Part shown: piece after piece, positions 18,160 to 26,625 of the stretch | How the letters are laid out: each line of letters starts with the position of its first letter | Numbering within the stretch: position 1 is the stretch's first letter | From: JAUWGC01 sp963753055 | GTDB lineage: Bacteria; Bacteroidota; Bacteroidia; Bacteroidales; B18-G4 | Length of the DNA stretch: 64,000 nt | Direction of reading: 5' to 3' | NCBI GenBank assembly: GCA_963753055.1 | Contig: CAVWAP010000001.1 | Coordinates: forward strand, 1 to 64,000 | Notes under the pieces: model-generated | Database searches by the model: none | What the model was told of the DNA's origin: nothing | Seen by the model: the letters and a program-made list of their open reading frames with translations, nothing else | Position numbers and translations under genes: made by a program

Positions 18160-18702
18160 CTATGGATTTACCATAGGTAAATTGATACAAAATTCATGTG
18201 TGCCGGGCAAATCCACCGTTCCTGAAAGCGAACCACCTATTCCGAAAGAATTTGATACTTTATTGTTGGCATCTCTTTTGGAAAGGGTCGTAATTACTCC
18301 TGAGAACTGTACAATTCCCAGAATACCTTCCCATACAAAACGTCCGGTAAAATCAGGAATCAGTTGAACAGTAGTTATGCCAGTAGTATCAAATTGTTCG
18401 GTGGATAAATCTGGCTTAGCATATTCAAGTGCTACTGCCCACTGGGTTCCTTTGGGGCTCTTTCCACTATACCTGATCTGGGGAGTACGTAAAGTTACAC
18501 TACCAGTTGGCCCGTCTCCGTTTACCATGGGTGGTGAAGAAGAAACATTGCTAAAAAGCGACCATGTTTGACCTACCAGAAAGCGATCTATCTGGCCGTA
18601 TGCATGGCGTATCCTGAATTGTCCGTTGGATCCATTAAAATCAGTTTCCAACCTCACAAACACATCACTTTTTTCCAGTTTGCGCGAAATCTCAAATCCC
18701 AA
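18160..18702 (-). pseudogene. DcaP-like porin, middle fragment
   Basis: 180 residues containing the family signature: VFVRLETDFNG, FRIRHAYGQIDRFLVGQTWSLF, then QIRYSGKSP and further strands. DcaP-like proteins are trimeric outer-membrane porins taking up dicarboxylates or similar small acids in Acinetobacter; the substrate here is unknown. At the 3' end LTYGKSIAHFITTF is in another frame (about 18110-18165). The pieces at 17811 and 18749 complete the gene. Confidence 0.75.
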
Positions 18703-18748
18703 TCGGGTTTGATTTAAGTCGTTATAAAAGTTAGGGATTTTTATATTA

Positions 18749-19060
18749 TCATGCTCCTGTTGGAATATAATAGGAATTGTAGACTTTTTTTACCGGCATA
18801 TCGACAAAATCATACAGTATAGAATACCTGACCGAACCCAAAATACGTAATTGCATTTTCCCATCGGGGGTGATGATATACAAACCCCTGTCTTTAGTGA
18901 TATCCAACGGACTGAGTTCATGTTTCACCAGGCTATCCGCATTAAATTGTTCACCGGGCCCGGATGAGGAAAAAGTAGTTTTTGTAGTGTCCTGTTCTTG
19001 AGCAATTGCACCAATAACTATTAATACCAGGAGGAAAGTAAATAATAAATTCTTTTTCAT
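18749..19060 (-). pseudogene. DcaP-like porin, N-terminal fragment
   Basis: Begins with a signal peptide (MKKNLLFTFLLVLIVIGAIA-QEQD). The start at 19060 is preferred over one 21 bases upstream because it begins the signal. It continues with a short Ser/Gly linker and the first porin strand (MQLRILGSVRYSILYDF). The frame breaks near 18752, where removing one G gives PTEHDNIKIPNFYNDLNQTRLGFEIS and joins the middle fragment. With at least three breaks in 1.25 kb the gene is probably non-functional as written. Confidence 0.75.
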
Positions 19061-19163
19061 AATGTACAACTTTATTGTCAATTTAAAGGTTAAAACCCTG
19101 CAATTTCATTGCAGTTACTTTAGTCTCTATAAATTCTATCTTCTTGACAGAAGACAGACTCCC

Positions 19164-19198
19164 GTCTCCAGTCTCCGGTCTCCAGTCTCCGGTCTTCT
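19164..19198. repeat. Heptamer array, GTCTCC(A/G) family
   Basis: Five successive 7-base units, GTCTCCA GTCTCCG GTCTCCA GTCTCCG GTCTTCT, in the gap between the porin and the CorA-type gene. The 7-bp period rules out an in-frame coding repeat. Confidence 0.85.
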
Positions 19199-19235
19199 CT
19201 CTTCCGACCATCCTGTTATTTATTTTATCGAATTT

Positions 19236-19256
19236 CCTGTCTGCCGAACAGGCAGG
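19236..19256. repeat. Small palindrome CCTGTCTG...CAGGCAGG
   Basis: CCTGTCTG (19236-19243) pairs with CAGGCAGG (19249-19256) around CCGAA. It is a near copy of the palindrome embedded in the REP-like element at about 10601-10621, here in reverse orientation. Confidence 0.65.
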
Positions 19257-19302
19257 CATTCGAATCTTAAAACTATGTATTTTCAATGCATAGTGATTTT
19301 TA

Positions 19303-19590
19303 TCAATCAAACCAACCATGTTTATAGAAATACCTTAAAAAAACCACAGAAATGATTACCATAGCTCCAAGGCTGATAAAGTAGCCATATTTGAATGTAA
19401 GTTCAGGCATATATTGAAAGTTCATTCCGTAAATCCCAGCCAGTAATGTAAGGGGAACAAAAATGGCCTGGATAATGGTTAAAAAATTCAGACGCTTATT
19501 TGCCTTTTCCTGTAATATAAGATCAAAATGATCGTGCAATGAATTTAAACGTTCTTCTATTTGCACAAGGGATATTTTCAAAAAGCCCAT
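19303..19590 (-). CDS. CorA-type divalent metal transporter, membrane part (frameshifted)
   Basis: 95 residues with the end of the long stalk helix (QIEERLNSLHDHFDLIL), the two CorA transmembrane helices and the selectivity signature YGMNF between them, followed by a basic C-terminus. The Met start is internal: the cytoplasmic part is at 19523-20266. Removing one A from the AAAAA run near 19596 joins ELIKTMGFLKISLVQIEE. Confidence 0.85.
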   Translation of the reverse strand: MGFLKISLVQIEERLNSLHDHFDLILQEKANKRLNFLTIIQAIFVPLTLLAGIYGMNFQYMPELTFKYGYFISLGAMVIISVVFLRYFYKHGWFD

Positions 19591-20266
19591 TGTTTTTAAT
19601 AAGTTCCTTGAAATAGAGTCGATATGGGCTATCCTGATCCAATATATCTTTAGCAGGCGGAAAGCTCAATGTGTAGAACAGCTTCTCCAACACCCTTGAA
19701 AATGCCGCCAAATCAGATTTTGCCTCCAATATATCTTTCGGAGAAATTTCATTTTTTTTATTTTCGAAATCCAGCGCCAGGATTTCAATCTCCTCACGGT
19801 ACTTTAAAATCAATTTTCCATTGATGGAGAGAATTTCATTCAATAAAATATAAAGCAGAAATTCTGCATTCATTTTGTTTTTTTGGCTGTCAGAAAAAGA
19901 AGGATATGCTTTTATTACTCCATCCAAAATGCCCTCATCAATCTCGTGAATGGCAAATAATAAATTTTTATGATTCACAATACCTACAAAATGTGGCTTC
20001 ATGGATTTTGCAGAGAAATAGGCCAGTTCGCCATAAGTTGTATCATCTAAGTATTCGAATCGGATATGAGATTCAGGTTCCAGGATATATTCACACACTT
20101 CCTTTTTTACACCAAAGTATTTCAGATCTTCAATCACTTCTGATCTTTCTTTAGTCTTGAAATCAAAGATATAAAGTGATGTTTTTTTCAGCTCCTGTGG
20201 CTTAAAATCAACTTCAGCGATTTGTGTTATACCCTCTTTGTTTAACTCATAAATTCTTTTTTTCAT
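19523..20266 (-). CDS. CorA-type divalent metal transporter, cytoplasmic domain (frameshifted)
   Basis: The N-terminal funnel domain of a CorA-family Mg2+/Co2+ channel, with the mixed alpha/beta start and the long charged helices of the stalk. The start at 20266 (MKKRIYELN) is chosen because the 27 residues before it look like non-coding translation. Real sequence ends near 19590; residues after GLFEN are out of frame. With the fragment at 19303-19590 it makes a channel subunit of about 320 residues, normal for the family. Neighbours do not suggest a specific pathway. Confidence 0.83.
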   Translation of the reverse strand: MKKRIYELNKEGITQIAEVDFKPQELKKTSLYIFDFKTKERSEVIEDLKYFGVKKEVCEYILEPESHIRFEYLDDTTYGELAYFSAKSMKPHFVGIVNHKNLLFAIHEIDEGILDGVIKAYPSFSDSQKNKMNAEFLLYILLNEILSINGKLILKYREEIEILALDFENKKNEISPKDILEAKSDLAAFSRVLEKLFYTLSFPPAKDILDQDSPYRLYFKELIKNNGLFENIPCANRRTFKFIARSF

Positions 20267-20439
20267 TCTGTTTTTATGTTTGTAATGTGAAATACCGGCA
20301 GGACAAAGTCCATCCGGTATTTCATCACGATAGTCTAAATCTCCCATATCTATATACCCATTTCCAACATTTTATTTACTTCAAAAATTCTCTTATTCAT
20401 TTTTTCTGCTTCAACGAGTTTGGTTTATCGTCAACATTT

Positions 20440-21186
20440 CTAAAATTTATTTATCTCCTTTGCAACAGATTTCCATGACTCTTCCGGAACCATCTTTTTT
20501 AGTTCTATATTCAATCCTGATACTGCCTGAAGCAATCCCAGCCATTCTTCAATGTCATCCTGAACAAGACTTTTTAATTCAACCTCTCCATCATTTTTAA
20601 TCATTCTCTTTTTCTGTTCTTCAGGGTCCATATTTAAAATTTCTTCGGTGAAGGCAATCATTGTTTGATTGAAATCATCAAGTAATTTTTCAGCTGTTGT
20701 ATAATTCCCAATATCGACGTGATCAAGGATCCTGGTTTTACCTTTTTCCAATCTCGATTTGAACTTCTTATATTCTTTTTCTTGTGTTTTGCGGTCTTTC
20801 TTTAAATCCTTTTGCATGGAAACCAATATCCGATCCCATTCTTCCGTAGTTATAAGGTTTTGGACTTTAATCCTGATCGGAATAAACTTTTCTCCTACTT
20901 CCTTTTCATAAGCCACCAACTCATCAAAGAATTTGTTAAAATCCTCTTCCGTAGCTTTATAGGTGCTTATCAATTGGCTTAACTTCTTTTCGTTTGCCTT
21001 GGTCTGTTTGTTATAAGATTTTTGAAGCTCTTTTACCTTTTTGAGTTCCACTTTTATTTCGTTCTTTCTTGTCTCATCAACAACCTCTTTTTTAACATAC
21101 TTTTCAATTGCTGAAAGATTAAGGTCGTTATGGCCTCCGAGAAACATAATTGTAAATAGTGCAATGATTCCAGCTGATATTAACAT
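20440..21186 (-). CDS. Hypothetical coiled-coil protein with N-terminal membrane anchor
   Basis: 248 residues, not recognised as a named family. Residues 1-18 form a hydrophobic segment (membrane anchor or uncleaved signal). The rest is strongly charged and helical, with Lys/Glu-rich stretches (KNEIKVELKKVKELQKSYN, KKDRKTQEKEYKKFKSRLE), so an extended coiled coil facing the periplasm is likely. It lies downstream of the DUF1254 gene across a terminator-like hairpin and upstream of the CorA-type gene. Confidence 0.65.
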   Translation of the reverse strand: MLISAGIIALFTIMFLGGHNDLNLSAIEKYVKKEVVDETRKNEIKVELKKVKELQKSYNKQTKANEKKLSQLISTYKATEEDFNKFFDELVAYEKEVGEKFIPIRIKVQNLITTEEWDRILVSMQKDLKKDRKTQEKEYKKFKSRLEKGKTRILDHVDIGNYTTAEKLLDDFNQTMIAFTEEILNMDPEEQKKRMIKNDGEVELKSLVQDDIEEWLGLLQAVSGLNIELKKMVPEESWKSVAKEINKF

Positions 21187-21204
21187 ATTTCAAAGTTATA
21201 ATTG

Positions 21205-21256
21205 ATTACTAAAATGTAAAACCATATCCATGCTTTAAAAGTCATATGGATATGGT
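21205..21256 (-). terminator. Hairpin terminator behind the DUF1254 gene
   Basis: ACCATATCCAT (21221-21231) and ATGGATATGGT (21246-21256) form a perfect 11-bp stem with a 14-base loop. On the minus strand the hairpin is followed by TTTTACATTTT. It begins 17 bases after the stop of the DUF1254 gene at 21273. Position, stem and T-rich tail fit an intrinsic terminator. Confidence 0.65.
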
Positions 21257-21272
21257 ATTACGATAATATGAA

Positions 21273-22826
21273 TTAATCTACTAACTCAAGCTCACCTGGC
21301 CTCCATGTTTTATCGATCCATGGAGCCAAAGGACCATAAGCACGAAGCAGGATAAACCAGCTTTTGCCCGGAATGGTCTGAATCCAATTCCCTTCAGGTA
21401 CATCTTTGGGTTTCTCAGGAGCAAAAATCACATCGATAGATCCATCCTTATTTTCTTTCACCTTGCCTGTCAAGCTATTAATGCCAGCAAATCGCTGATC
21501 TGTCTGAAGCATACAACGTGTCTGTGGATCATAAATAGTTATTGACCAGTTATCTTTTACAGGCACATTCGGAGGTAAGTGAAGTTTATAGGTCTTAGCT
21601 CCATCGAGTGGTGTATGATCTCCAGCCATACCCGCAATGGCATATTGCGAACCAGCTCCAGGTTTTGTAAGTGCCATAGCTGGCGTTACGCAAACTGCAT
21701 TAAAATGCATCCATAAACGAGAATCCATACGACGCGCTCCATCTTTTAAAAAGTAAGAGTCATTATCAGCAAAAGCCATGACCCACTCGCTCTTTGTTTC
21801 CGGATAGTAATAATGACCCGGATCGCGAGGCTCAATGGTATTGGCGCGTGCATAGGCATTTCCAATATTAACGGCTTCCGTTAATAATTTCTTCATGCGC
21901 GCATCTGGCTTAAATGGCTGGCCTTTTACAATACCTAATGATCTTAGTATTCCTAAGTTTTCGGCATCGTAAAACCCTTCTGGCTCTTCCTGAATGATTT
22001 GGTTCAGATCTTCAAAGAATGTATAGTCATTTGGGGCAACTGTGTTGTAATATACACCCGACATGTTTTTGAATTCCATTTTTGGTGGATTGTCTTTTTG
22101 CGACAAGGGATACACTTTTAGGTTTTCCTTAATTCGAGTGGCGGCTGCTTCAACACCGGTTTTGGTGTAACCCCGCATAAAATTCCAAACATTATAGGTG
22201 TTCGATTGATATACATAATATCCATCCGGCACCTCACCATCATATCCCGGAGGCAGCACCAGGTATTTGCCACCTTTTCCTTTATCCGGACCAGCAGCTC
22301 CCATATCTGTAATATACCTAAAGGCCGCATCGTCTAAAATACCCAAAACTCCAGGAGGAATTTCAATAACCGTAGGCCCATCATTTTTAAGATCGAGGAA
22401 TCCCCACGTATAAAGCGAGGTATTGTTGTATGTGAGTGCAAGTGACTTAGAATCGCCCAACTGCTCCCAAATTAATATTTGATTGCTTTTACCCATTCCC
22501 ATATCACGATTTCCTTTGCGGAGATTGTACAACGAAACGGCCGGTGTCATATTAATAAAGGCCTGCACTGCACGTGCACGATCTACATACTCATATACAT
22601 TATCGATGGTTTGACGATTGGGTATACCATCGAAAAATTCCAATGTTCCAATCGGTGACTCTATTTTATCCGGGGTAGTAATATTTTCCGGAATAGGAGT
22701 GGTCATCTTCATGACAGGTTCTTGAGTAATCATTTTCTGTTTTGACGACTGTGCAACTGTAGTCGTCATTAAACCTGCTAAAAACAAACAGGTGATTGCT
22801 GACTTTAAATTATTCATTGTTTTCAT
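21273..22826 (-). CDS. Exported DUF1254/DUF1214 protein
   Basis: 517 residues, intact. A signal peptide (cleaved after TTTVAQ) replaces the lipobox seen in its upstream partner. DUF1254: about 75-215 (NTSLYTWGFLDLKNDGPTVIEIPPG, AGPDKGKGGKYLVLPPGYDGE). DUF1214: about 395-517 (LPPNVPVKDNWSITIYDPQ, WFILLRAYGPLAPWIDKTWRPGE). It is the last gene of the second module and ends at a hairpin. Loss of the lipid anchor relative to the paired gene suggests one anchored and one soluble partner; that is inference. Confidence 0.87.
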   Translation of the reverse strand: MKTMNNLKSAITCLFLAGLMTTTVAQSSKQKMITQEPVMKMTTPIPENITTPDKIESPIGTLEFFDGIPNRQTIDNVYEYVDRARAVQAFINMTPAVSLYNLRKGNRDMGMGKSNQILIWEQLGDSKSLALTYNNTSLYTWGFLDLKNDGPTVIEIPPGVLGILDDAAFRYITDMGAAGPDKGKGGKYLVLPPGYDGEVPDGYYVYQSNTYNVWNFMRGYTKTGVEAAATRIKENLKVYPLSQKDNPPKMEFKNMSGVYYNTVAPNDYTFFEDLNQIIQEEPEGFYDAENLGILRSLGIVKGQPFKPDARMKKLLTEAVNIGNAYARANTIEPRDPGHYYYPETKSEWVMAFADNDSYFLKDGARRMDSRLWMHFNAVCVTPAMALTKPGAGSQYAIAGMAGDHTPLDGAKTYKLHLPPNVPVKDNWSITIYDPQTRCMLQTDQRFAGINSLTGKVKENKDGSIDVIFAPEKPKDVPEGNWIQTIPGKSWFILLRAYGPLAPWIDKTWRPGELELVD

Positions 22827-22841
22827 TTTATTAATTATTAA

Positions 22842-23504
22842 TTACTTAACCAATTCCACATCATTTGGAACCCATGTTTTGTTGTTGAATGCGTTGAGCG
22901 GACCGTAGTAGCGTATGTAAACAAAGAATCCCTGATCCGGGATAACTTCTACCCAGTTTTGTTTTTCAACACCTGCCGGTTGTTTAACCGAGAAGTAAAT
23001 ATCAATGGAGCCATCATCATTAGTAACTGGAGGTGGAGTTTGCTGGCTGCTGATACTTGGATAAGGCATAGTATTAACAACACATCTATTATATGTATCG
23101 TAAATAGTAACTGACCAGAAAAGCTTAACCGGAACACCAGGGGGCATATTTAATTTGTAGGTCTTGTTTCCGTCGAAGAAATTATCATCACTATCCTTAT
23201 AGGTAGTTTGGTATCTTGAGCCAAGACCTTCAGGCATTTGCATAGACATTGCCGGAGTAATACCATCGGCAGTAAAGTGAAACACCGTACGTGCTTCAAG
23301 GTTGATATAGTCGTTTTGATAGAAAGTAGAATTATTAATTACATAAGGACTTTCCCATTGGCGTTCAGGATATACTTTTGCGTTTTCAACTCGCGTATTA
23401 AACGCAATTACGCGTGACATGGCAACACCCTGTTCAGCAGCTTTAGCCAAGAATTTTTTGCATGCGCGCATCAGGGTTAAAAGGTTTCCCCTTTTCAATA
23501 CCAA
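22842..23504 (-). CDS. DUF1254/DUF1214 lipoprotein, C-terminal part (frameshifted)
   Basis: 220 residues with the DUF1214 domain (MPPGVPVKLFWSVTIYD, GFFVYIRYYGPLNAFNNKTWVPND). Homology starts around KKFLAKAAEQG; residues before that are out of frame. Removing one A from the A6 run near 23453 gives RMQKFLAKAAEQG and joins the N-terminal part at 23443-24474. It ends 15 bases before the next DUF1254 gene. Confidence 0.82.
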   Translation of the reverse strand: MVLKRGNLLTLMRACKKFLAKAAEQGVAMSRVIAFNTRVENAKVYPERQWESPYVINNSTFYQNDYINLEARTVFHFTADGITPAMSMQMPEGLGSRYQTTYKDSDDNFFDGNKTYKLNMPPGVPVKLFWSVTIYDTYNRCVVNTMPYPSISSQQTPPPVTNDDGSIDIYFSVKQPAGVEKQNWVEVIPDQGFFVYIRYYGPLNAFNNKTWVPNDVELVK

Positions 23505-24474
23505 TAGAAGCTAGCTCACCTAATCGTTCTTTTCCAAAAGCCTCGGCAGGTTCGTAGTTTATTAAGGCATGCATCCAGGCAAATGCCGTCGCATCTTCAG
23601 GTACCAGGGTATTGATTGGTACACCGGTAACATTGGTATAGGTGCATTCACGCGGACCTGTACTTAAAGGATAAATTTTACAACCTTTGCGAAAATAATC
23701 CATGGCACCTTCGCCAAAACCGATAACTGCCGCATTGGCGCGAACAAAAGAAAAAACACGATAGGTTGGCGATTTAAATACCCAATATCCATCAGGAACA
23801 TCTCCGGTATAATCAGGAGGTAAAATTAGGTATTTTCCACCTTTTCCTTTATCCATTCCGGTAGGCCCAATATCAAAAAGAAACTTAAAATTAGCATCGT
23901 CAACAGGTCCCATTAAACCACCGGGAACTTCAAATACCGTTGGGCCATCAGCCTTTAAGTCGAATACCAACATCGAATAAATACTTTCGGTATTCCCGGT
24001 AAGCCACAAGGCTTTTGAATCTAAGCGATCGGCAGTTACTGCAATGTGCGAGCTACTATGGGTTCCATAATCGCGCACAACACCTTCAATCATTCCTTTC
24101 ATAGAAAGTGCCGGGTACATACTCAAATACAGTTGTGTAGCTTTTTGTAAATCCAGCTCATCGTACACTTTTTGTATTGTTTCTTCGGTTGGGTAACCAC
24201 CCGGAAATTCAAGCTTTCCGAAACGGGTATTCATGGTTACTGCAGCGGGCTTAAAACCACCAGTTTCGTAAGGAGTTTGCTTCTTAGCCCAGTCAAAAAT
24301 ACTTGTTGTAGCATCGGGCATTTGTTTGGTTAACTTTACCGTAGGAGCAGTTGACTCTTTTTGTTCATTATTTGCAGCTTCACTCTCTTGCTTGTCGGCT
24401 GTACCACAACCAGCTAACAACCCAAATAGCAGAATGATAAGTAATGTGTTCGGTAAAAATTTTTGTGTTTTCAT
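23443..24474 (-). CDS. DUF1254/DUF1214 lipoprotein, N-terminal part (frameshifted)
   Basis: 343 residues: lipoprotein signal (lipobox LAGC, Cys23), a low-complexity linker, then the DUF1254 domain (SIYSMLVFDLKADGPTVFEVPGG, IGPTGMDKGKGGKYLILPPDYTGD) and the linker to DUF1214 (IGIEKGKPFNPDARMQKI). It is divergent from the other paralogues in the N-terminal third (an extra YETGGFKPAAVTM insert). It lies 20 bases after the porin gene, in an operon-like run with the small protein, porin and second DUF1254 gene. Confidence 0.82.
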   Translation of the reverse strand: MKTQKFLPNTLLIILLFGLLAGCGTADKQESEAANNEQKESTAPTVKLTKQMPDATTSIFDWAKKQTPYETGGFKPAAVTMNTRFGKLEFPGGYPTEETIQKVYDELDLQKATQLYLSMYPALSMKGMIEGVVRDYGTHSSSHIAVTADRLDSKALWLTGNTESIYSMLVFDLKADGPTVFEVPGGLMGPVDDANFKFLFDIGPTGMDKGKGGKYLILPPDYTGDVPDGYWVFKSPTYRVFSFVRANAAVIGFGEGAMDYFRKGCKIYPLSTGPRECTYTNVTGVPINTLVPEDATAFAWMHALINYEPAEAFGKERLGELASIGIEKGKPFNPDARMQKILG

Positions 24475-24494
24475 CTTTTTTGTTTTTTTCTTTT

Positions 24495-25580
24495 TTAATT
24501 AGTTGATTTCTTATTTGATTTAATGCCATCCATGGCATTGGTAACAAAGATTAAATTGACCATAAACCCGGGGGTATAGAACCGTTGTATGGCACCATAG
24601 TCAAACATATATCTTGCACCAACGTAAAGTCGTTCTTTTACTGCCCATACAGCAGCACTAAAACCGAGCGTCCCTTTTCGGTCGTGGACTGCGGCGTTCC
24701 AATTTACTTCTTCACCCTTATCATCTGATATTTGCCAGTTGTTTCCTCCCATAAAGCTTATTTCAAATCTCTCAGTTATGTATTGACTTAATCCATATTC
24801 CAATGAAAAACGATTACCCGGGTTGAAATCTTCCCCTTTGATCTTAGAGTTTAATTCATAGGTCAAACCAAGCATAAATGCGGTTGTTTGTGACTCTTTT
24901 GGGTACCAGTAACCAAAACCCTGGAACTGGTGCGTCCAGAATCCCAGACCAATATTATCATCAGCTCCGGTTTCATACCTCCCCGTGGGTGCGGTAAATC
25001 CATAATAGAAAGTTGCATCAAAATGTTTCCATCCCCATGACAGTCCGAGTGGAGCAACAAACAGGTCGCCAAATCCTGATAGTTTGGCTTCTACCCGTTC
25101 AGTGTAAGTTGTATCAATATAACCTCCACCGGTACGGGCCACAATATTGGCATTTGCCCAATAGTAGTTTGGCACAATACCGGCACAGTAAGTAGCACCA
25201 CCCAGAATAGTGAATTTTGATCCCCAGAAAAAAGCCGGAGCTGTTGCAAAAGTGCTCACATCAATATCTAATCTGGTATTAATGGTATCCAGTATGATAT
25301 TGTCATGCCTCGTCCCGTTTCTGTCGCCATACGAATCACCCTGTGCGTAATAGTTATAGGATAGAACAAACAGCCCGGGTGACATTTTAGCCATGTCACG
25401 TACATTGGTAAAAACAGTCATATAGTGACCTGTTTGCAGGGGGGAAACTGTTTGTGAAACACCGGTCATCGTAATCACGAAAAACAGTACAATTGTACAA
25501 ATTGCTTTAGTTATTTGAATCCCTGCCCGTCTTCTTGTGGTTAGAATTAGCCATTTAAAAATGTTGTAATCATGTTTCAT
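24495..25580 (-). CDS. Phenol_MetA_deg-type outer-membrane transporter
   Basis: 361 residues. The ATG at 25580 (MKHDYNIFKW) is chosen because it overlaps the stop of the small-protein gene as ATGA, a translational-coupling arrangement; a start 30 bases upstream is possible. A long basic N-terminus precedes the signal segment (IVLFFVITMTGVSQ). The body shows barrel strands and the family's FTAPTGRYETGADDNIGLGFWTHQFQGFGYWYP region. Relatives are outer-membrane channels for hydrophobic or aromatic compounds. In this module it sits between the small DQATLSG protein and two DUF1254 proteins. Confidence 0.8.
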   Translation of the reverse strand: MKHDYNIFKWLILTTRRRAGIQITKAICTIVLFFVITMTGVSQTVSPLQTGHYMTVFTNVRDMAKMSPGLFVLSYNYYAQGDSYGDRNGTRHDNIILDTINTRLDIDVSTFATAPAFFWGSKFTILGGATYCAGIVPNYYWANANIVARTGGGYIDTTYTERVEAKLSGFGDLFVAPLGLSWGWKHFDATFYYGFTAPTGRYETGADDNIGLGFWTHQFQGFGYWYPKESQTTAFMLGLTYELNSKIKGEDFNPGNRFSLEYGLSQYITERFEISFMGGNNWQISDDKGEEVNWNAAVHDRKGTLGFSAAVWAVKERLYVGARYMFDYGAIQRFYTPGFMVNLIFVTNAMDGIKSNKKSTN

Positions 25581-25840
25581 TGTGAATTGTTTTTTTTTGA
25601 ATTTATACATTCAATAGAAAGAATAGGTATATGGCTTTGATACAGCCTGTTGAGTATACCTGACAGTGTTGCCTGGTCACCAATATGACAGGTGAATGAG
25701 GTGGTGAAATAATTGCCCTCTTGATCTTCCTGGTAATTCTCAATTTCAAATTGATCTCTCCAGGATTCACTTAGTTTACCCTGTACAATAATTTTATACC
25801 ATGCAGGGCCATCAAATTTGATAGGGATTGTTGGGGTCAT
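25577..25840 (-). CDS. Small DQATLSG-motif protein next to the regulator (copy 2)
   Basis: 87 residues, paralogous to the 91-residue protein at 12328: WYKIIVQGKL, W.D.F, then FTCHIGDQATLSGILNRLYQSHIPILSIE. No signal peptide or membrane segment. It follows the REC-STAND regulator by 92 bases and its stop overlaps the porin start (ATGA), so it is probably translated together with the porin. Function unknown; a cytoplasmic regulatory role is inferred only from the repeated position. Confidence 0.7.
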   Translation of the reverse strand: MTPTIPIKFDGPAWYKIIVQGKLSESWRDQFEIENYQEDQEGNYFTTSFTCHIGDQATLSGILNRLYQSHIPILSIECINSKKNNSQ

Positions 25841-25865
25841 AGAAAATGAATTTCGACTGGTTTAT

Positions 25866-25891
25866 GTTCAACTGTAAAAGTACTGTTGAAC
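25866..25891. promoter_or_regulatory. 11-bp inverted repeat between regulator and small-protein genes
   Basis: GTTCAACTGTA (25866-25876) and TACTGTTGAAC (25881-25891) are inverted repeats with one mismatch and a 4-base centre. They lie in the 92-base gap, 26 bases upstream of the small-protein start. There is no T-run after the stem on the minus strand, so an operator or attenuator is more likely than a terminator. Confidence 0.4.
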
Positions 25892-25932
25892 TAAAAACAG
25901 GTCAATAATCCTAAAGTATAAGAAAAGTATAG

Positions 25933-26625
25933 TTATGACTGGATAAGGCCTTCTTCTTTGGCCTTATTGATCAGTGTAATGCGATTTTTAACATTCAGTT
26001 TTCTAAATATGTTTGACAGGTGTTTCTTAATGGTGATTTCGGAAACAAAAAGCTTTGATGCAATCTCCTTGTTCCTTAATCCTTCAGCCACAAGAGCCAG
26101 CACTTCGTTCTCACGAACAGTAAGAGATTCAGTATCAATAATTCTGCTTGATTTCTTTTTGCCTGACATCATTCTGAAGGTACTTTTCTCCAGGTTTTCT
26201 GATGTTTTCAAATGAAAATGATCAATGCTTGTGAGTAATGTGTCGATAAAATGCATCTCAGGATTCTCAGGTCGTAGAACTTCAAGCATTGCTTTTATTT
26301 CAGGCCCGGCTTCAATGAATGGCCGTATCATTTCTTCTGAACTGCTAAGCAATACTGCTTCTTTAAGTTGACCTTGACTTTTTTCAGAATTCCCTTGTTT
26401 TTGATAGGCAAGGGCAAGTAAGATCTTAATTTCCGGGATCTGGATATGCAAGTTAGAAGAAATAGATACTTCCAGAAGCTCTTTCAATAGTAATATAGCA
26501 GTTATCAGACTTTCCTCTGTGCCATTGTTCACCAGGATTTTAGCCCTGGTAATCCATGGAACCTCCAGCCAGAAAAAGATGCCGGAAAAATCAACTTTCT
26601 CATTAAATGAGTCAGCCCATATCAT
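25933..26625 (-). CDS. REC-STAND-LuxR regulator 2, C-terminal part with HTH (frameshifted)
   Basis: 230 residues: the end of the TPR-like array and a complete LuxR helix-turn-helix (DTESLTVRENEVLALVAEGL, NKEIASKLFVSEITIKKH). Homology to regulator 1 begins at the first residues (MIWADSFNE against LAWESTLNE). The rest of the protein is at 26622-29096. Inserting one G near 26650 (ATGCTAGG to ATGGCTAGG) yields SVMARHALLQGDIKSAMIWAD without a gap. If the break is real, this fragment could not be made as a ligand-responsive regulator. Confidence 0.85.
   Translation of the reverse strand: MIWADSFNEKVDFSGIFFWLEVPWITRAKILVNNGTEESLITAILLLKELLEVSISSNLHIQIPEIKILLALAYQKQGNSEKSQGQLKEAVLLSSSEEMIRPFIEAGPEIKAMLEVLRPENPEMHFIDTLLTSIDHFHLKTSENLEKSTFRMMSGKKKSSRIIDTESLTVRENEVLALVAEGLRNKEIASKLFVSEITIKKHLSNIFRKLNVKNRITLINKAKEEGLIQS

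Noticed and set aside
19083..19355. Overlapping 78- and 97-residue open frames on both strands before the CorA-type gene
   Set aside because: They run through a heptamer array and a palindrome, and have no start context or domain.
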